Below, piece after piece: positions 43,781 through 52,486 of a DNA stretch of 64,000 nt; the stretch's first letter is position 1, and every line of letters starts with the position of its first letter. The notes beneath the pieces are model-generated. The model saw only the letters and a list, made by a program, of their open reading frames with translations. It had not been told where the DNA came from and did no database searches. Source of the stretch: Saccharopolyspora aridisoli (GTDB lineage Bacteria > Actinomycetota > Actinomycetes > Mycobacteriales > Pseudonocardiaceae); the NCBI RefSeq assembly GCF_004348445.1, contig NZ_SMKV01000011.1, forward strand, positions 1 through 64,000, given 5' to 3'. The position numbers and the translations under genes are program-made.

Positions 43781-44059
43781 CCAGGACCTCCAGTGGTAAA
43801 GCCTTCTCCCCCGCCCAACGAACGGGAGGCTGGAAATTCTCCCATCCCGCATCGGAACATTTCGGGCGAACCTCGATCCTGCGCGGTCGCTCCGGTGGCG
43901 CCGTCGCAACACCGTGTGATGGGACACGAGCCGCGGCTCCGGGGAAGGCTCGTGTCCCTCCCGTTGGAGGCCGCCGCCGCGCGACACGAGCGTGGGAACC
44001 AGCGCTCAACACGGCGGTGCTGATCAGCCATCGTCGACAACTTCGTAGACTGCCTGGTG

Positions 44060-45130
44060 ATGCGGGCGCACAAGTCGAAATCGCTCATCCTCCTGCTCGC
44101 GGGCTGCCTCGTGGCACTCGTGGTGTTGATCAGCGATCAGTACCTCCCGGGTCTGCCGATGCAGCCCAAGCAACTACCGGCCGCCGTGGTGACGGTCGGT
44201 GACTCGACGTTGTCCGGGGAGGGCGGCGGCAACTACATCGCGGGCACCAACGGCGAGGGCAACAACTGGTGCCACCGCTCAACCGCCGCGCCGGTGAACC
44301 AGCTGCGGCTGCCACCGGACGTGACGCGGATCAACCTGGCCTGCTCGGGAGCGCGCACCGAGTCGCTGCGGGCGGGCCCGGAGATCGTGGGCGTGGAGGA
44401 GTCCCAAACGGCGCAGCTGGCCGAGCTGGCGCAGCGCTACCGCATCACCGACGTGGTGGTGCAGATCGGTGCGAACGACGACCCGGCCTTCTCCGAGGTC
44501 GTCAACCAGTGCGTGGAGGCGTGGGCGCGCCGTGCCCCCGAGGGTTGCTCGGCTCGGCTGGATGATGGCCTGTGGGAGGAGCGCATCGACCGGATGCAGC
44601 CGAAGGCACTGGCGGCGGTGCGCGACATCCGCGCTGCGATGGACAGCGCCGGCTACACGCCCAGCAGCTACCAGCTGATCGTGCAGTCCTACGCCTCGCC
44701 GGTCGCACCGGAGGTGCGACCGGAGCTGCAGGGACTGTCCGGTTGCCCGTTCCAGCCCAGCGACCTCGCGTGGATCCGGGACGTCGGTGTGCCGCAGCTC
44801 TCCGCCGGGCTTGCCGAAGTGGCTCGCGAAGCGGACGCCCGGTTCCTGGACCTCTCGCGCGCGGGCACGGGCCACGAGGCGTGCACCGGTGATCCCGAGA
44901 CCGCGAGCGGCGAGTGGTTCACCCGCCTCACCGTGGACTGGGAAGCGTTGAAGGACGAGCGGCGCGCACCGCACGCGATGCAGGAGTCCTTCCACGCCAA
45001 CGCGACCGGTCACGCCCAGCTGGCCCGCTGCCTCGGCCAGTTCATGGCCACCACCGAACCCGGCGCCGCCTGCCTGCCGGACGAACGCGGGAACCTCACC
45101 GCCGTCCCGCTGTCCGACGCCCACCGCTGA
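44060..45130 (+). CDS. Membrane-anchored or secreted SGNH/GDSL hydrolase
   Basis: A 356-residue protein with an N-terminal signal or anchor segment (ILLLAGCLVALVVLI, residues about 10-25) and an extracellular GDSL hydrolase domain. The nucleophile is in VVTVGDSTLSGEG, the block III Asn in IGANDDP, and the catalytic His probably in FHANATGHAQL. Several cysteines in the mature part suggest disulfides. The GC of the signal segment is not a clear lipobox. ATG 44060 is used; the GTG just before is possible. The substrate is likely a lipid or polysaccharide ester. Confidence 0.85.
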   Translation: MRAHKSKSLILLLAGCLVALVVLISDQYLPGLPMQPKQLPAAVVTVGDSTLSGEGGGNYIAGTNGEGNNWCHRSTAAPVNQLRLPPDVTRINLACSGARTESLRAGPEIVGVEESQTAQLAELAQRYRITDVVVQIGANDDPAFSEVVNQCVEAWARRAPEGCSARLDDGLWEERIDRMQPKALAAVRDIRAAMDSAGYTPSSYQLIVQSYASPVAPEVRPELQGLSGCPFQPSDLAWIRDVGVPQLSAGLAEVAREADARFLDLSRAGTGHEACTGDPETASGEWFTRLTVDWEALKDERRAPHAMQESFHANATGHAQLARCLGQFMATTEPGAACLPDERGNLTAVPLSDAHR

Positions 45131-45134
45131 GGGC

Positions 45135-45605
45135 TCAGATCGCGGGCGGCCGGTTCTCGAACGGGGTCGACAGCACGACCGTGGTGCGCGTGGAGACCTT
45201 GGCGGCTTCGCGGATCTGCCGCAGCAGTTCCTCCAGCCCCAGCGGCGAGGCCACCCGGACCTGGAGGATGTAGGACTCGTCGCCGGCGACCGAGTAACAG
45301 GACTCGATCTCCGGCAGGTGCTGAAGCCGCTGCGGGTAGTCGTCCGGCGCGGCCGGATCGATCGGCGTCAGCGAGATGAACGCGGTCAGCGGCAGACCGA
45401 TCTGCTCACCGTCCACTTTGGCCGTGTAGCCCTGCAGCGCGCCGCGCTGCTCCAAGCGCCGGACGCGCTGGTGCACGGCCGAAACGCTCAGCCCGACGCG
45501 CTCGGCCAGTTCGGTGAAGCTGCACCTGCCGTCGCGCGCGAGTTCTCGCAGAATCGCCCGGTCGGTGGCTTCCAGAGTGCCCGGACCGGTTGCCCTCTCA
45601 CTCAC
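45135..45605 (-). CDS. Lrp/AsnC family transcriptional regulator
   Basis: A 156-residue Lrp-type regulator: helix-turn-helix SFTELAERVGLSVSAVHQRV, then a RAM ligand domain with GLPLTAFISLTP and CYSVAGDESYILQV. The GTG start overlaps the stop of the M24 peptidase gene (GTGA), so the two are co-translated. That coupling suggests the regulator reports on amino acids released by the peptidase. It is unrelated in position to the other Lrp gene at 22736. Confidence 0.9.
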   Translation of the reverse strand: MSERATGPGTLEATDRAILRELARDGRCSFTELAERVGLSVSAVHQRVRRLEQRGALQGYTAKVDGEQIGLPLTAFISLTPIDPAAPDDYPQRLQHLPEIESCYSVAGDESYILQVRVASPLGLEELLRQIREAAKVSTRTTVVLSTPFENRPPAI

Positions 45606-46735
45606 GCCGGCAGCACCACCAGCTCGTGCGGCTGGTTGTTCACGCTCTCCACACCGTCGTCGGTGACGATGACGATGTCTTCGATCCGCGCGCCCCAGTG
45701 GCCCTGCTGGTAGATGCCGGGTTCGACGCTGAAGGCCATTCCCGGTTCCAGGACCAGCTGGTTGCCACCGACGATGTAAGGCTCCTCGTGCACGTCGAGA
45801 CCGATGCCGTGACCGGTGCGGTGCACGAAGTTCTCGCCGAACCCGGCCGCGGCGATCGGCTCGCGGGCGGCGGCGTCGATGGACTCGGCGGTGACGCCGG
45901 GACGGACGGTGTCGACGGCGGCCCGCTGCGCGGCCTGCAGCACCGCGTAGGTCTCGCGCACGCCCGCCTGCGCCGGCTCACCGACGGAGTAGGTGCGGGT
46001 GCAGTCGGAGTTGTAGCCGCTGGCGATCGGCCCACCGATGTCGATGACGACCACGTCGCCGCGCTCGATGACCCGGTCCGACACCGAGTGGTGCGGGCTG
46101 GCGCCGTTGGCGCCGGAACCGACGATGATGAACGCTGCCCCGGTGTGGCCCTCGGCGAGGATGGCCTCCTCGATGTCGGCGCCGACCTCGGTTTCGGTTC
46201 GGCCGGGCTTGAGGAACTCGGCCATCCGCGCGTGCACGCGGTCGATCGCCGCGCCGGCGTCGCGCAACGCCTGCAGTTCGGTGGCGTCCTTGCGCATCCG
46301 CAGCTCGCGCAGAACCGGGGAGGCCAGCACCTGCTCGGCGCCGGGCAGCTTGGCGCGCAGCGGGAGGGTGTGCAGCGCGGGCATCGCGTCGGCCAGCGCG
46401 ACCCGTGAGGGCGTTCCCAGCAGGTCGGCCACCATGCCGTGCGAGTCCTGCCCGTCGACCCAGGTCACGACCTCGATCCCGAGGTCGTCCAGCGGGACGT
46501 CGGCGTATCCGGGCGCTTCGAGCTTGGGCACCACCAACGCGGCTGGGCCCTGGGTCGGAAGCACCAGGCAGGTCAGCCGCTCGTGCGACTCCCCCCCTGC
46601 ACCCAGCAGGTACTGCAGGTCGGATCCGGGAGTGATCAGCACTGCGTCGAGGTCGGACGCTGCTGCGGTCTGCGCGGCACGGGTCAGGCGAGCCGCGAGC
46701 ACGGCGGGATCCTGCTTCAGCGAGACAGTGGCCAT
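45602..46735 (-). CDS. M24 family aminopeptidase (Xaa-Pro dipeptidase-like)
   Basis: A 377-residue pita-bread metallopeptidase. The five metal ligands are visible: Asp in VVIDIGG, Asp in NSDCTRTY, His in HRTGHGIG, Glu in VEPGIY and Glu in ARIEDIV. An N-terminal creatinase-like domain (residues 1-150) precedes them, the layout of proline dipeptidases of the PepQ type. It probably trims Xaa-Pro peptides in the cytoplasm. Start ATG 46735. The overlapping Lrp gene follows. Confidence 0.9.
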   Translation of the reverse strand: MATVSLKQDPAVLAARLTRAAQTAAASDLDAVLITPGSDLQYLLGAGGESHERLTCLVLPTQGPAALVVPKLEAPGYADVPLDDLGIEVVTWVDGQDSHGMVADLLGTPSRVALADAMPALHTLPLRAKLPGAEQVLASPVLRELRMRKDATELQALRDAGAAIDRVHARMAEFLKPGRTETEVGADIEEAILAEGHTGAAFIIVGSGANGASPHHSVSDRVIERGDVVVIDIGGPIASGYNSDCTRTYSVGEPAQAGVRETYAVLQAAQRAAVDTVRPGVTAESIDAAAREPIAAAGFGENFVHRTGHGIGLDVHEEPYIVGGNQLVLEPGMAFSVEPGIYQQGHWGARIEDIVIVTDDGVESVNNQPHELVVLPA

Positions 46736-46799
46736 GGTCCAAGCCTAATGCCGCAGCAAGACGAGGCCGACCGCACGGTCCAGGCGTGCCGCCCCCGCG

Positions 46800-46830
46800 G
46801 GGAACCGCCGAGCCCTGCCCGGCGGTTCCC
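46800..46830 (-). terminator. Terminator of the fructose/fructan operon
   Basis: A perfect 11-bp inverted repeat (gggaaccgccg / cggcggttccc) with a nine-base loop begins ten bases after the GH32 stop on the minus strand. It is the most convincing terminator-like hairpin in the window and closes the operon that begins with the DeoR gene. Confidence 0.75.
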
Positions 46831-46840
46831 ACTGCGGCCG

Positions 46841-48379
46841 TCACGGTGCGAGATCGAAGACCTCCAGCTCGACGTGGGCTCCGGCACCTTCGGCGAAGGC
46901 GGAGATCCGGTCGCTTCCCTCGTCGGGGAACACGAGGTCGGTGAGCACCGCGCGGCCTCCGTCGGCGAACACCTCGACGCAACTGCGGTCGGCGATGACC
47001 CGCAGCTCGACGGCCTCACCCTCGACGACCAGCGGGGTGCGGTGGCGGGCCGGGAATTCGGCGCTGACCTGTGCGCGCCCGGAACGGGTGCGGTCGACGA
47101 ACAGCTCCCCGGCCGCGGCGTCGTAGCCGACCCGCGTCCGGCCTCCGGGTCCGGCGAAGACGTCCACGCCCACCGCCGAGGCCGCGCCGAGCTGGAACCG
47201 GGCGACGACGTCGACCGCGCTCCCCCGGAACTCCACGCCTCCACCCTCGGTGAGCGGACCGCTCCAGGCTCGCCGGTTGGCGCGCACGCCCGCGAGTTCC
47301 CCGACGGGCTGCTGCACGAGCAGCAGCCCACCACCGGCACCGGTGGCGAGGCTCAGCTGGCGCGGGGTGCTCATCATTCCCCGCCACGGGTCGGTGGGAA
47401 TCTTGTCGGCGTAGTTCCAGTTGCTGGTCCAGCCCAGCCACAACCGGCGGCCGTCGGGCACGTCGGAGAACGACTGCGGAGCGTAGAAGTCCGCGCCCCG
47501 GTCGACCCAGCGCACCTCCTCGGGCGAGCCGTCCGAGGTGAACCGGGTGCCGTCGAAATCGCCGGTGAAGTACTGGGTCGCCGATCCGCCGGCGGGTCCG
47601 CCCGGGTTGATGCTGACGATGAGAACCCACCTGGTGCGGGCGGGATCGCCGTCAACGGGCAGTTCGAACAGATCGGGACACTCCCACACACCGCCGTGCG
47701 AGCCGTGTTCGGCGCCGAACTCGCTGAGCAGCTCCCAGTCCCGGAGGTTCGCCGACCCGTAGATCTGGATGCGGTCGCCCGCGGCGATCAGCAGCACCCA
47801 GCGGCCGGTGCCCCCGTGCCAGAAGACCTTGGGATCGCGGAAGTCCTCGATGCCCGGGTTCGGGATCACCGGGTTGTCGGCGTGCTTGGTCCAGGTCCGG
47901 CCGCGGTCGGTGCTGTAGGCGATGCTCTGCTGCTGGCTCTCACCCGCGCTGGTGTAGATCGCCACCAAGCCCGGCTGCCCGCCGAAGAAACCGCTGGTGT
48001 CGTGGTGGTCGACCACGGCGCTGCCGGAGTAGATGTCGCCGAGCTCATCGGGTTCCAGCGCGACGGGTAACTCCTCCCAGCGCACCAGGTCGGGGCTCAC
48101 CGCGTGCGCCCAGGACATGTTGCCCCACTGGTCGCCGTGCGGGTTGTGCTGGCAGAACAGGTGGTACTCGCCCTCGAAGAACACCAGGCCGTTGGGGTCG
48201 TTGATCCAGTTGCGGGCGGGTGCGAAGCGCACCGCAGGGCGCCAGTGCGGAGTCTCCTCCGCGAAGGCCCGGCCGGGCGTGGTCAGGCCTCCGAGCGCAC
48301 CCAAGCCCAGCAGGGCTCCGGTACCGGCGAGGAATTGGCGACGTGGCAAAGCGGTTCGGATGTGCTGGCGTGGCTGCAC
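46841..48379 (-). CDS. Secreted glycoside hydrolase family 32 fructanase (levanase/exo-inulinase/sucrase)
   Basis: A 512-residue GH32 enzyme that removes fructose from levan, inulin or sucrose. The catalytic residues are in WINDPNG (nucleophile Asp, about residue 61), FRDPKVF (transition-state Asp) and WECPDLF (acid/base Glu). A C-terminal beta-sandwich ends near RSCVEVFADGG. The N-terminus PRRQFLAGTGALLGLGALGG followed by AFAEE looks like a Tat signal peptide, implying export in folded form. GTG 48379 follows AAAGGAG. It is 60 bases behind the HPr gene in the fructose PTS operon. Confidence 0.92.
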   Translation of the reverse strand: MQPRQHIRTALPRRQFLAGTGALLGLGALGGLTTPGRAFAEETPHWRPAVRFAPARNWINDPNGLVFFEGEYHLFCQHNPHGDQWGNMSWAHAVSPDLVRWEELPVALEPDELGDIYSGSAVVDHHDTSGFFGGQPGLVAIYTSAGESQQQSIAYSTDRGRTWTKHADNPVIPNPGIEDFRDPKVFWHGGTGRWVLLIAAGDRIQIYGSANLRDWELLSEFGAEHGSHGGVWECPDLFELPVDGDPARTRWVLIVSINPGGPAGGSATQYFTGDFDGTRFTSDGSPEEVRWVDRGADFYAPQSFSDVPDGRRLWLGWTSNWNYADKIPTDPWRGMMSTPRQLSLATGAGGGLLLVQQPVGELAGVRANRRAWSGPLTEGGGVEFRGSAVDVVARFQLGAASAVGVDVFAGPGGRTRVGYDAAAGELFVDRTRSGRAQVSAEFPARHRTPLVVEGEAVELRVIADRSCVEVFADGGRAVLTDLVFPDEGSDRISAFAEGAGAHVELEVFDLAP

Positions 48380-48439
48380 TGGCGCTCCTTTGCTCCAGTT
48401 TCCGTTGACCTTCGAAAAGCCGTGGGGCTGATGAGCCGG

Positions 48440-48715
48440 TCAGGCCGGTGTCTTGTCCAGGTCCTGTTCGAGCAGCGCGGCGAGTTCGTCGAGCGAGTTC
48501 TGGTCGGCGCAGGTCAGCTCGACCTCTTCGCCGTGGTGCGCGCCGAGGCCCATCACGCCCAGGACGCTGGCGGCGTCGACGGGTTCACCGGCCACGCCGT
48601 CGACGACCTTCGCGATCCGCACGGATTCGGTGTGGGCGGCAGCGGCTTGGGCGAACAGGGCGGCCGGGCGTGCGTGCAGGCCGACGGAGGCGGCGATGCG
48701 GACGCGGCGTTGCAT
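48440..48715 (-). CDS. ptsH: Phosphocarrier protein HPr
   Basis: A 91-residue HPr. The phosphorylated His is residue 14 in VGLHARPAA; the regulatory-Ser region is present as DAASVLGVMGLGA. It carries phosphate from enzyme I to EIIA. ATG 48715 has GAGAGG upstream. It lies inside the fructose operon, 45 bases after EIIBC, while its partner enzyme I is divergent at 52487. Confidence 0.95.
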   Translation of the reverse strand: MQRRVRIAASVGLHARPAALFAQAAAAHTESVRIAKVVDGVAGEPVDAASVLGVMGLGAHHGEEVELTCADQNSLDELAALLEQDLDKTPA

Positions 48716-48760
48716 GCGGAGTTCCTCTCGGGAGTTGTTGCGGTGGAGTTCTTCGCAGGT

Positions 48761-50227
48761 TCAGGCGGCGGCGGCCTGCTCGGTGGTGGGATCGGCAGCG
48801 GGTTCGCCGGACGGCCGGCTGATCTGCTTGGCCACCAGCACCGCGGCGGCGGAGACCACGACGCCGACCACGATCGCCGCGAGGTACGGCAGCGGGTTGC
48901 CCACCAGCGGCGTCACGAAGATGCCGCCGTGCGGGGCCCGCAGCGTGGCGCCGAAGCTCATCGACAGCGCACCCGTGGTGGCCGCGCCGATCACGGTGGA
49001 CGGGATGACCCGCAGCGGATCGGCCGCGGCGAAGGGGATCGCGCCTTCGGTGATGAACGAGGCGCCGAGCAGCCACGCGGTGCGCCCGTTGGCCCGTTCC
49101 GCCGGGGTGAACAGGCTGCCGCGCACGGCCGCGGCCAGCGCGAGCGCCAGCGGCGGAACCATGCCGGCCGCCATCACCGCGGCCATGATCTCCAGCGACG
49201 TGGTGCCGCCGATGCTGAGACCGCCGACGGCGAAGGTGTAGGCGACCTTGTTGATGGGCCCACCCATGTCGAAAGCGATCATCGCGCCGAGCAGTGCGCC
49301 CAGCAGCGCGGCGTTGGCCCCGGAGAGCCCTGTGAGCCAGCCGGTGAGCGCCGTCATGGCCAGCGCGATCGGCTTGCCGACGACCACGAACATCAGCGCT
49401 CCGACGAGGAGCGTGCCCACCAGCGGCAGCACCACGACGGGCATGATCCCGGCGAGGCCGCGCGGGACCTTGACCGACTTGAGCCCGACGATCACGGCAC
49501 CGGCGAGCAGTCCTGCGACGAGTCCGCCGAGGAACCCGGCGCCGACGGTCACGGCGATCGCTCCGCCGACGAAGCCGGGTGCGATGGCAGGCCGGTCGGC
49601 GATGGCGAAGGCGATGAACCCTGCCAGCACCGGAACCAGGAACTCGAAGGCCGCGGACCCGATCTGGTTGGCCAGTGCCGCCCAGGACAGCAGGCTGGCC
49701 GGGTCGAACTGCTCGGTGACCGGTGGCGCGTCGGTGATCTGGTACCCGCCGAGCGCGAAGCTCAGCGCGATCAGCAGACCTCCTGCGGCGACGAACGGGA
49801 TCATGTAGCTGACGCCGGTCATCAACCACTGCCGCAACCGGCTGCCGAACCCGGTACCCGCGGTGACCTTGCTGTCCAGCGCGGGCTCTGAGGCCGCCGG
49901 TCGCCCGGGCTCGGCGACGTGCCGCTGGGCGGCTTCCGCGGCTCGTTCCAGCAGCGCGGGGGCGTCGTTGATGGCCTGCTTGACGGGGACCTCGACGACC
50001 GGTTTACCCGCGAAGCGCTCCCGGTCCCGCACGCCGACGTCCACGGCGAAGATCACCGCGTCGGCGGCCTGGATGTCCTCGGTGGACAGCGGGGTGGACC
50101 CGCCCGAGCCCTGGGTCTCGACCTTCAGCTCGTCGTTCGCGTCCTTGGCGGCCTGCTCGAGCGCCTCGGCCGCCATGTAGGTGTGCGCGATCCCGGTCGG
50201 GCAGGCGGTGATGGCCACGTACTTCAC
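48761..50227 (-). CDS. PTS fructose transporter subunit EIIBC
   Basis: A 488-residue fructose permease of the PTS. The EIIB domain (residues 1-100) has the phospho-accepting Cys at residue 9 in ITACPTGIAHT; after a linker, the EIIC domain of eight or more membrane segments runs from about residue 130, with FDMGGPINK and ASFITEGAIPF typical of fructose EIIC. It imports fructose as fructose-1-phosphate. The GTG start overlaps the EIIA stop (GTGA). EIIA is separate here rather than fused. Confidence 0.94.
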   Translation of the reverse strand: MKYVAITACPTGIAHTYMAAEALEQAAKDANDELKVETQGSGGSTPLSTEDIQAADAVIFAVDVGVRDRERFAGKPVVEVPVKQAINDAPALLERAAEAAQRHVAEPGRPAASEPALDSKVTAGTGFGSRLRQWLMTGVSYMIPFVAAGGLLIALSFALGGYQITDAPPVTEQFDPASLLSWAALANQIGSAAFEFLVPVLAGFIAFAIADRPAIAPGFVGGAIAVTVGAGFLGGLVAGLLAGAVIVGLKSVKVPRGLAGIMPVVVLPLVGTLLVGALMFVVVGKPIALAMTALTGWLTGLSGANAALLGALLGAMIAFDMGGPINKVAYTFAVGGLSIGGTTSLEIMAAVMAAGMVPPLALALAAAVRGSLFTPAERANGRTAWLLGASFITEGAIPFAAADPLRVIPSTVIGAATTGALSMSFGATLRAPHGGIFVTPLVGNPLPYLAAIVVGVVVSAAAVLVAKQISRPSGEPAADPTTEQAAAA

Positions 50228-50676
50228 GGCGAGACCTCCTCGCGGATGTAGGCGGCCAGCTCCGCCGGGTCGGTGCCTTCGGTCAGCTTCTTCTTGAATC
50301 CCGCGCGCACCAGTCGCCGGGCGAGTGCGGCGAGCACGCTCATGTGCTCCTCTCCGCCTCCCTCCGGTGCGGCGATCAGGAAGATCAGCTTGGCGGGGCC
50401 GTCCTCGGCCCCGAAGTCGACACCGGCGCTGCTGCGGCCGAAGGCCAGAGACGGCGTGGTCACCGCCGCCGAGCGGCAGTGCGGGATGCCGATGCCGCCT
50501 TCCAGCCCGGTGGGCATCTGCGCCTCGCGGGCGTCGACGTCGGCCAGGAAGGTGTCCAGGTCGGTGACCCGGCCGGCCTCGACCAGGCGCTGCGCCAGGT
50601 CGCGGACCACGGCTTCCCGGTCGGTGCCGGGCAGTTCCAGCTCGACGAGGTTCTGGTTGATCAGTTCGGTAGTCAT
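50224..50676 (-). CDS. PTS fructose EIIA protein
   Basis: A 150-residue EIIA of the fructose/mannitol family with the phosphorylated His at residue 66 in GIGIPHCRS. It passes phosphate from HPr to the EIIB Cys. ATG 50676 overlaps the kinase stop (ATGA); the GTGA at its end couples it to EIIBC. Confidence 0.94.
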   Translation of the reverse strand: MTTELINQNLVELELPGTDREAVVRDLAQRLVEAGRVTDLDTFLADVDAREAQMPTGLEGGIGIPHCRSAAVTTPSLAFGRSSAGVDFGAEDGPAKLIFLIAAPEGGGEEHMSVLAALARRLVRAGFKKKLTEGTDPAELAAYIREEVSP

Positions 50677-51617
50677 GCAGCCACTCCGGTGAGGCTCACT
50701 GTTGCGTCCACTGCGTCCACCCGCACCCGCTGCGGGTGGACGTCGTCCAGGCCGGGCATGCGGCTTCCCGCGAGCCCGACCGCTGCCGTGCCGTAGGCGA
50801 CGGCGCTGCGCAGCGCCGTGGCCTCGGATGCGCTCGCGCGCAAGTATCCGGCGAGCATCGCGTCTCCGGCTCCGACGGTGCTGCGCACCTCGGCGGCGTC
50901 GCTCATCGCGTGCCAAGCACCGGTTCCGCTCACCAGCACCGCACCCAGCCCGCCGAGGCTGACCAGCACGGTGCCCACCCCACCGGCGCGCAACCGGTGG
51001 GCGACCTCGAGCACGTCCCCGAGGTCGCGCAGCGGGTCACCCGCCAACTCGGCGAGTTCGGCGAGGTTCGGTTTGATCAGGTCGGGTGCAGCCCGGCAGG
51101 CCAGTTCCAGGGGAAGCCCGGAGGCGTCCACCGCGACCCGGGTGCCCGCTGCCCGGGCCGAACCGACGATGCGGGCGTGCAGGTCCTGCGGGCATCCGTC
51201 GGGCAGGCTGCCGCAGGTCACCAGCCATTCGGCCCGCCCGGCGAGCTCGATCACCGAGGTCTCCAGCGCCGCCACCTCGGACTCGCTGAGCCGCGGGCCG
51301 GGCTCGTTGAACTTGCTGGTGGTCCCGTCGGCTTCCACGACCGCTATGTTGCTGCGGGTGGGCGCGTGCACCGGGACCTCGACCACCGGGACCGCTTCGG
51401 GTGCGAGGAGTTCGGCGAGCCGCGCCCCTTCGGCGCCGCCGGAGGGCAGCACCGCCAGGGTGGGCACTCCTGCTGCGGCCAGCGCGCGGGCGACGTTCAC
51501 ACCCTTGCCGCCGGGGTCCAGGCGCACCTGCTTCGCGCGGTGCACGGCGCCGGGCGTCACCTGATCGACCTGAACGGTGCGGTCGAGGCTGGGGTTGGGC
51601 GTCACGGTCACGATCAC
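50673..51617 (-). CDS. fruK: 1-phosphofructokinase
   Basis: A 314-residue PfkB-family kinase that converts fructose-1-phosphate to fructose-1,6-bisphosphate. The substrate-binding GGKGVNVARAL is near residue 37 and the anion-hole and catalytic base motif is TVGAGDAMLAGYL. The neighbouring fructose PTS and the TPNPSLDRT N-terminus make FruK the right member. The GTG overlaps the DeoR stop (GTGA) and the ATGA at the end couples it to EIIA. Confidence 0.94.
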   Translation of the reverse strand: MIVTVTPNPSLDRTVQVDQVTPGAVHRAKQVRLDPGGKGVNVARALAAAGVPTLAVLPSGGAEGARLAELLAPEAVPVVEVPVHAPTRSNIAVVEADGTTSKFNEPGPRLSESEVAALETSVIELAGRAEWLVTCGSLPDGCPQDLHARIVGSARAAGTRVAVDASGLPLELACRAAPDLIKPNLAELAELAGDPLRDLGDVLEVAHRLRAGGVGTVLVSLGGLGAVLVSGTGAWHAMSDAAEVRSTVGAGDAMLAGYLRASASEATALRSAVAYGTAAVGLAGSRMPGLDDVHPQRVRVDAVDATVSLTGVAA

Positions 51618-52375
51618 GCCAGCACCACCTCCGCCTCGGTGGCCTTGAGCTCGTCGACGGCGGCGGCGTCCAGCCCGTCGTCGGTGATGACCAGGTCGAT
51701 CTCGGAGAGCTCGGCGAAGCGGCTGAACTGGTCGTCGCCGTACTTGCTGTGGTCGGCCAGCAGCACCCGCCTGCGGCTGGCGGCCACCATCGCCGACTTC
51801 ACCGCCGACTCGGCGGGGTCCGGTGTGGTGCAGCCCCGCGCCGCGGAGAAGCCGTTCGTGCCGAAGAAGCCGACGTCCACGGTCAGCAGCCGCAGCACGT
51901 CCAGGGCCCAGGATTCGACGGTGGCCAGGGTCGTGCCGCGCACCCGGCCGCCGAGCAGGTGCACGATGAAACCGTTCCTGGTGGCCAGCTGGTTCGCCGC
52001 GGGCAACGAGTTGGTGACCACGGTCAGCTCGCGGTCGGCGGGCAGCAGCCCGGCGAGCCTGGCGGTGGTGGTTCCGCCGTCGAGCAGCACGGTTCCGCGT
52101 GCGGGCACCTGGTCCAAGGCCGCCTTGGCGATGCGTTCCTTCTTCTCCGCGTTGGTCTGGTCCCGCAGCGAGATCTCGGGCTCGAAGTCGAGCCGGTCGA
52201 TGGCGATGGCTCCGCCGTAGACGCGTCGCAGCAGTCCTTGTCGTTCCAGCGCGGCGAGGTCGCGGCGGATCGTTTCGGGTGCCACCTCGAACTCAGCCGC
52301 GGCGGCGGTGACGTCGATGCGTCCGTCGCGCCGTGCCCGCTGCGCCAGCAGCTGCTGGCGCTCCGCCCCGTACAT
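51614..52375 (-). CDS. DeoR/GlpR family transcriptional regulator of the fructose operon
   Basis: A 253-residue DeoR-type regulator: helix-turn-helix ITAAAAEFEVAPETIRRDL-like segment near residue 25 (read VTAAAAEFEVAPETIRRDL), then a sugar-phosphate isomerase-like sensor domain with LLDGGTTTARL and VTNSLPAANQL. Relatives respond to fructose-1-phosphate or similar. It is the first gene of the operon and divergent from enzyme I. ATG 52375 has GGAGGG nine bases upstream. It most likely controls both transcription units from the 110-base region between them. Confidence 0.92.
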   Translation of the reverse strand: MYGAERQQLLAQRARRDGRIDVTAAAAEFEVAPETIRRDLAALERQGLLRRVYGGAIAIDRLDFEPEISLRDQTNAEKKERIAKAALDQVPARGTVLLDGGTTTARLAGLLPADRELTVVTNSLPAANQLATRNGFIVHLLGGRVRGTTLATVESWALDVLRLLTVDVGFFGTNGFSAARGCTTPDPAESAVKSAMVAASRRRVLLADHSKYGDDQFSRFAELSEIDLVITDDGLDAAAVDELKATEAEVVLA

Positions 52376-52390
52376 GCCCGTTTCCCTCCG

Positions 52391-52440
52391 ATTGTTGTTT
52401 GGTGTTGCCTGATTGTGCCTCTTGTTGTCATATTGTCAAG
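52391..52440 (-). promoter_or_regulatory. Fructose operon promoter with repeated ACAA elements
   Basis: On the minus strand TTGACA (complement of 52434-52439) and CACAAT (complement of 52412-52417), 16 bases apart, form a good promoter for the DeoR-led operon. Across the same 50 bases the motif (T/G)(G/A)CAA(T/C) recurs about six times, including TGACAAT and TGACAAC eight bases apart. Such direct repeats are typical of DeoR-family operators. The enzyme I promoter must also lie close by. Confidence 0.5.
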
Positions 52441-52486
52441 GCTTCGAGAACACGAGGAAAATCCTCGGCACGGTAGGGAGTGGTGC

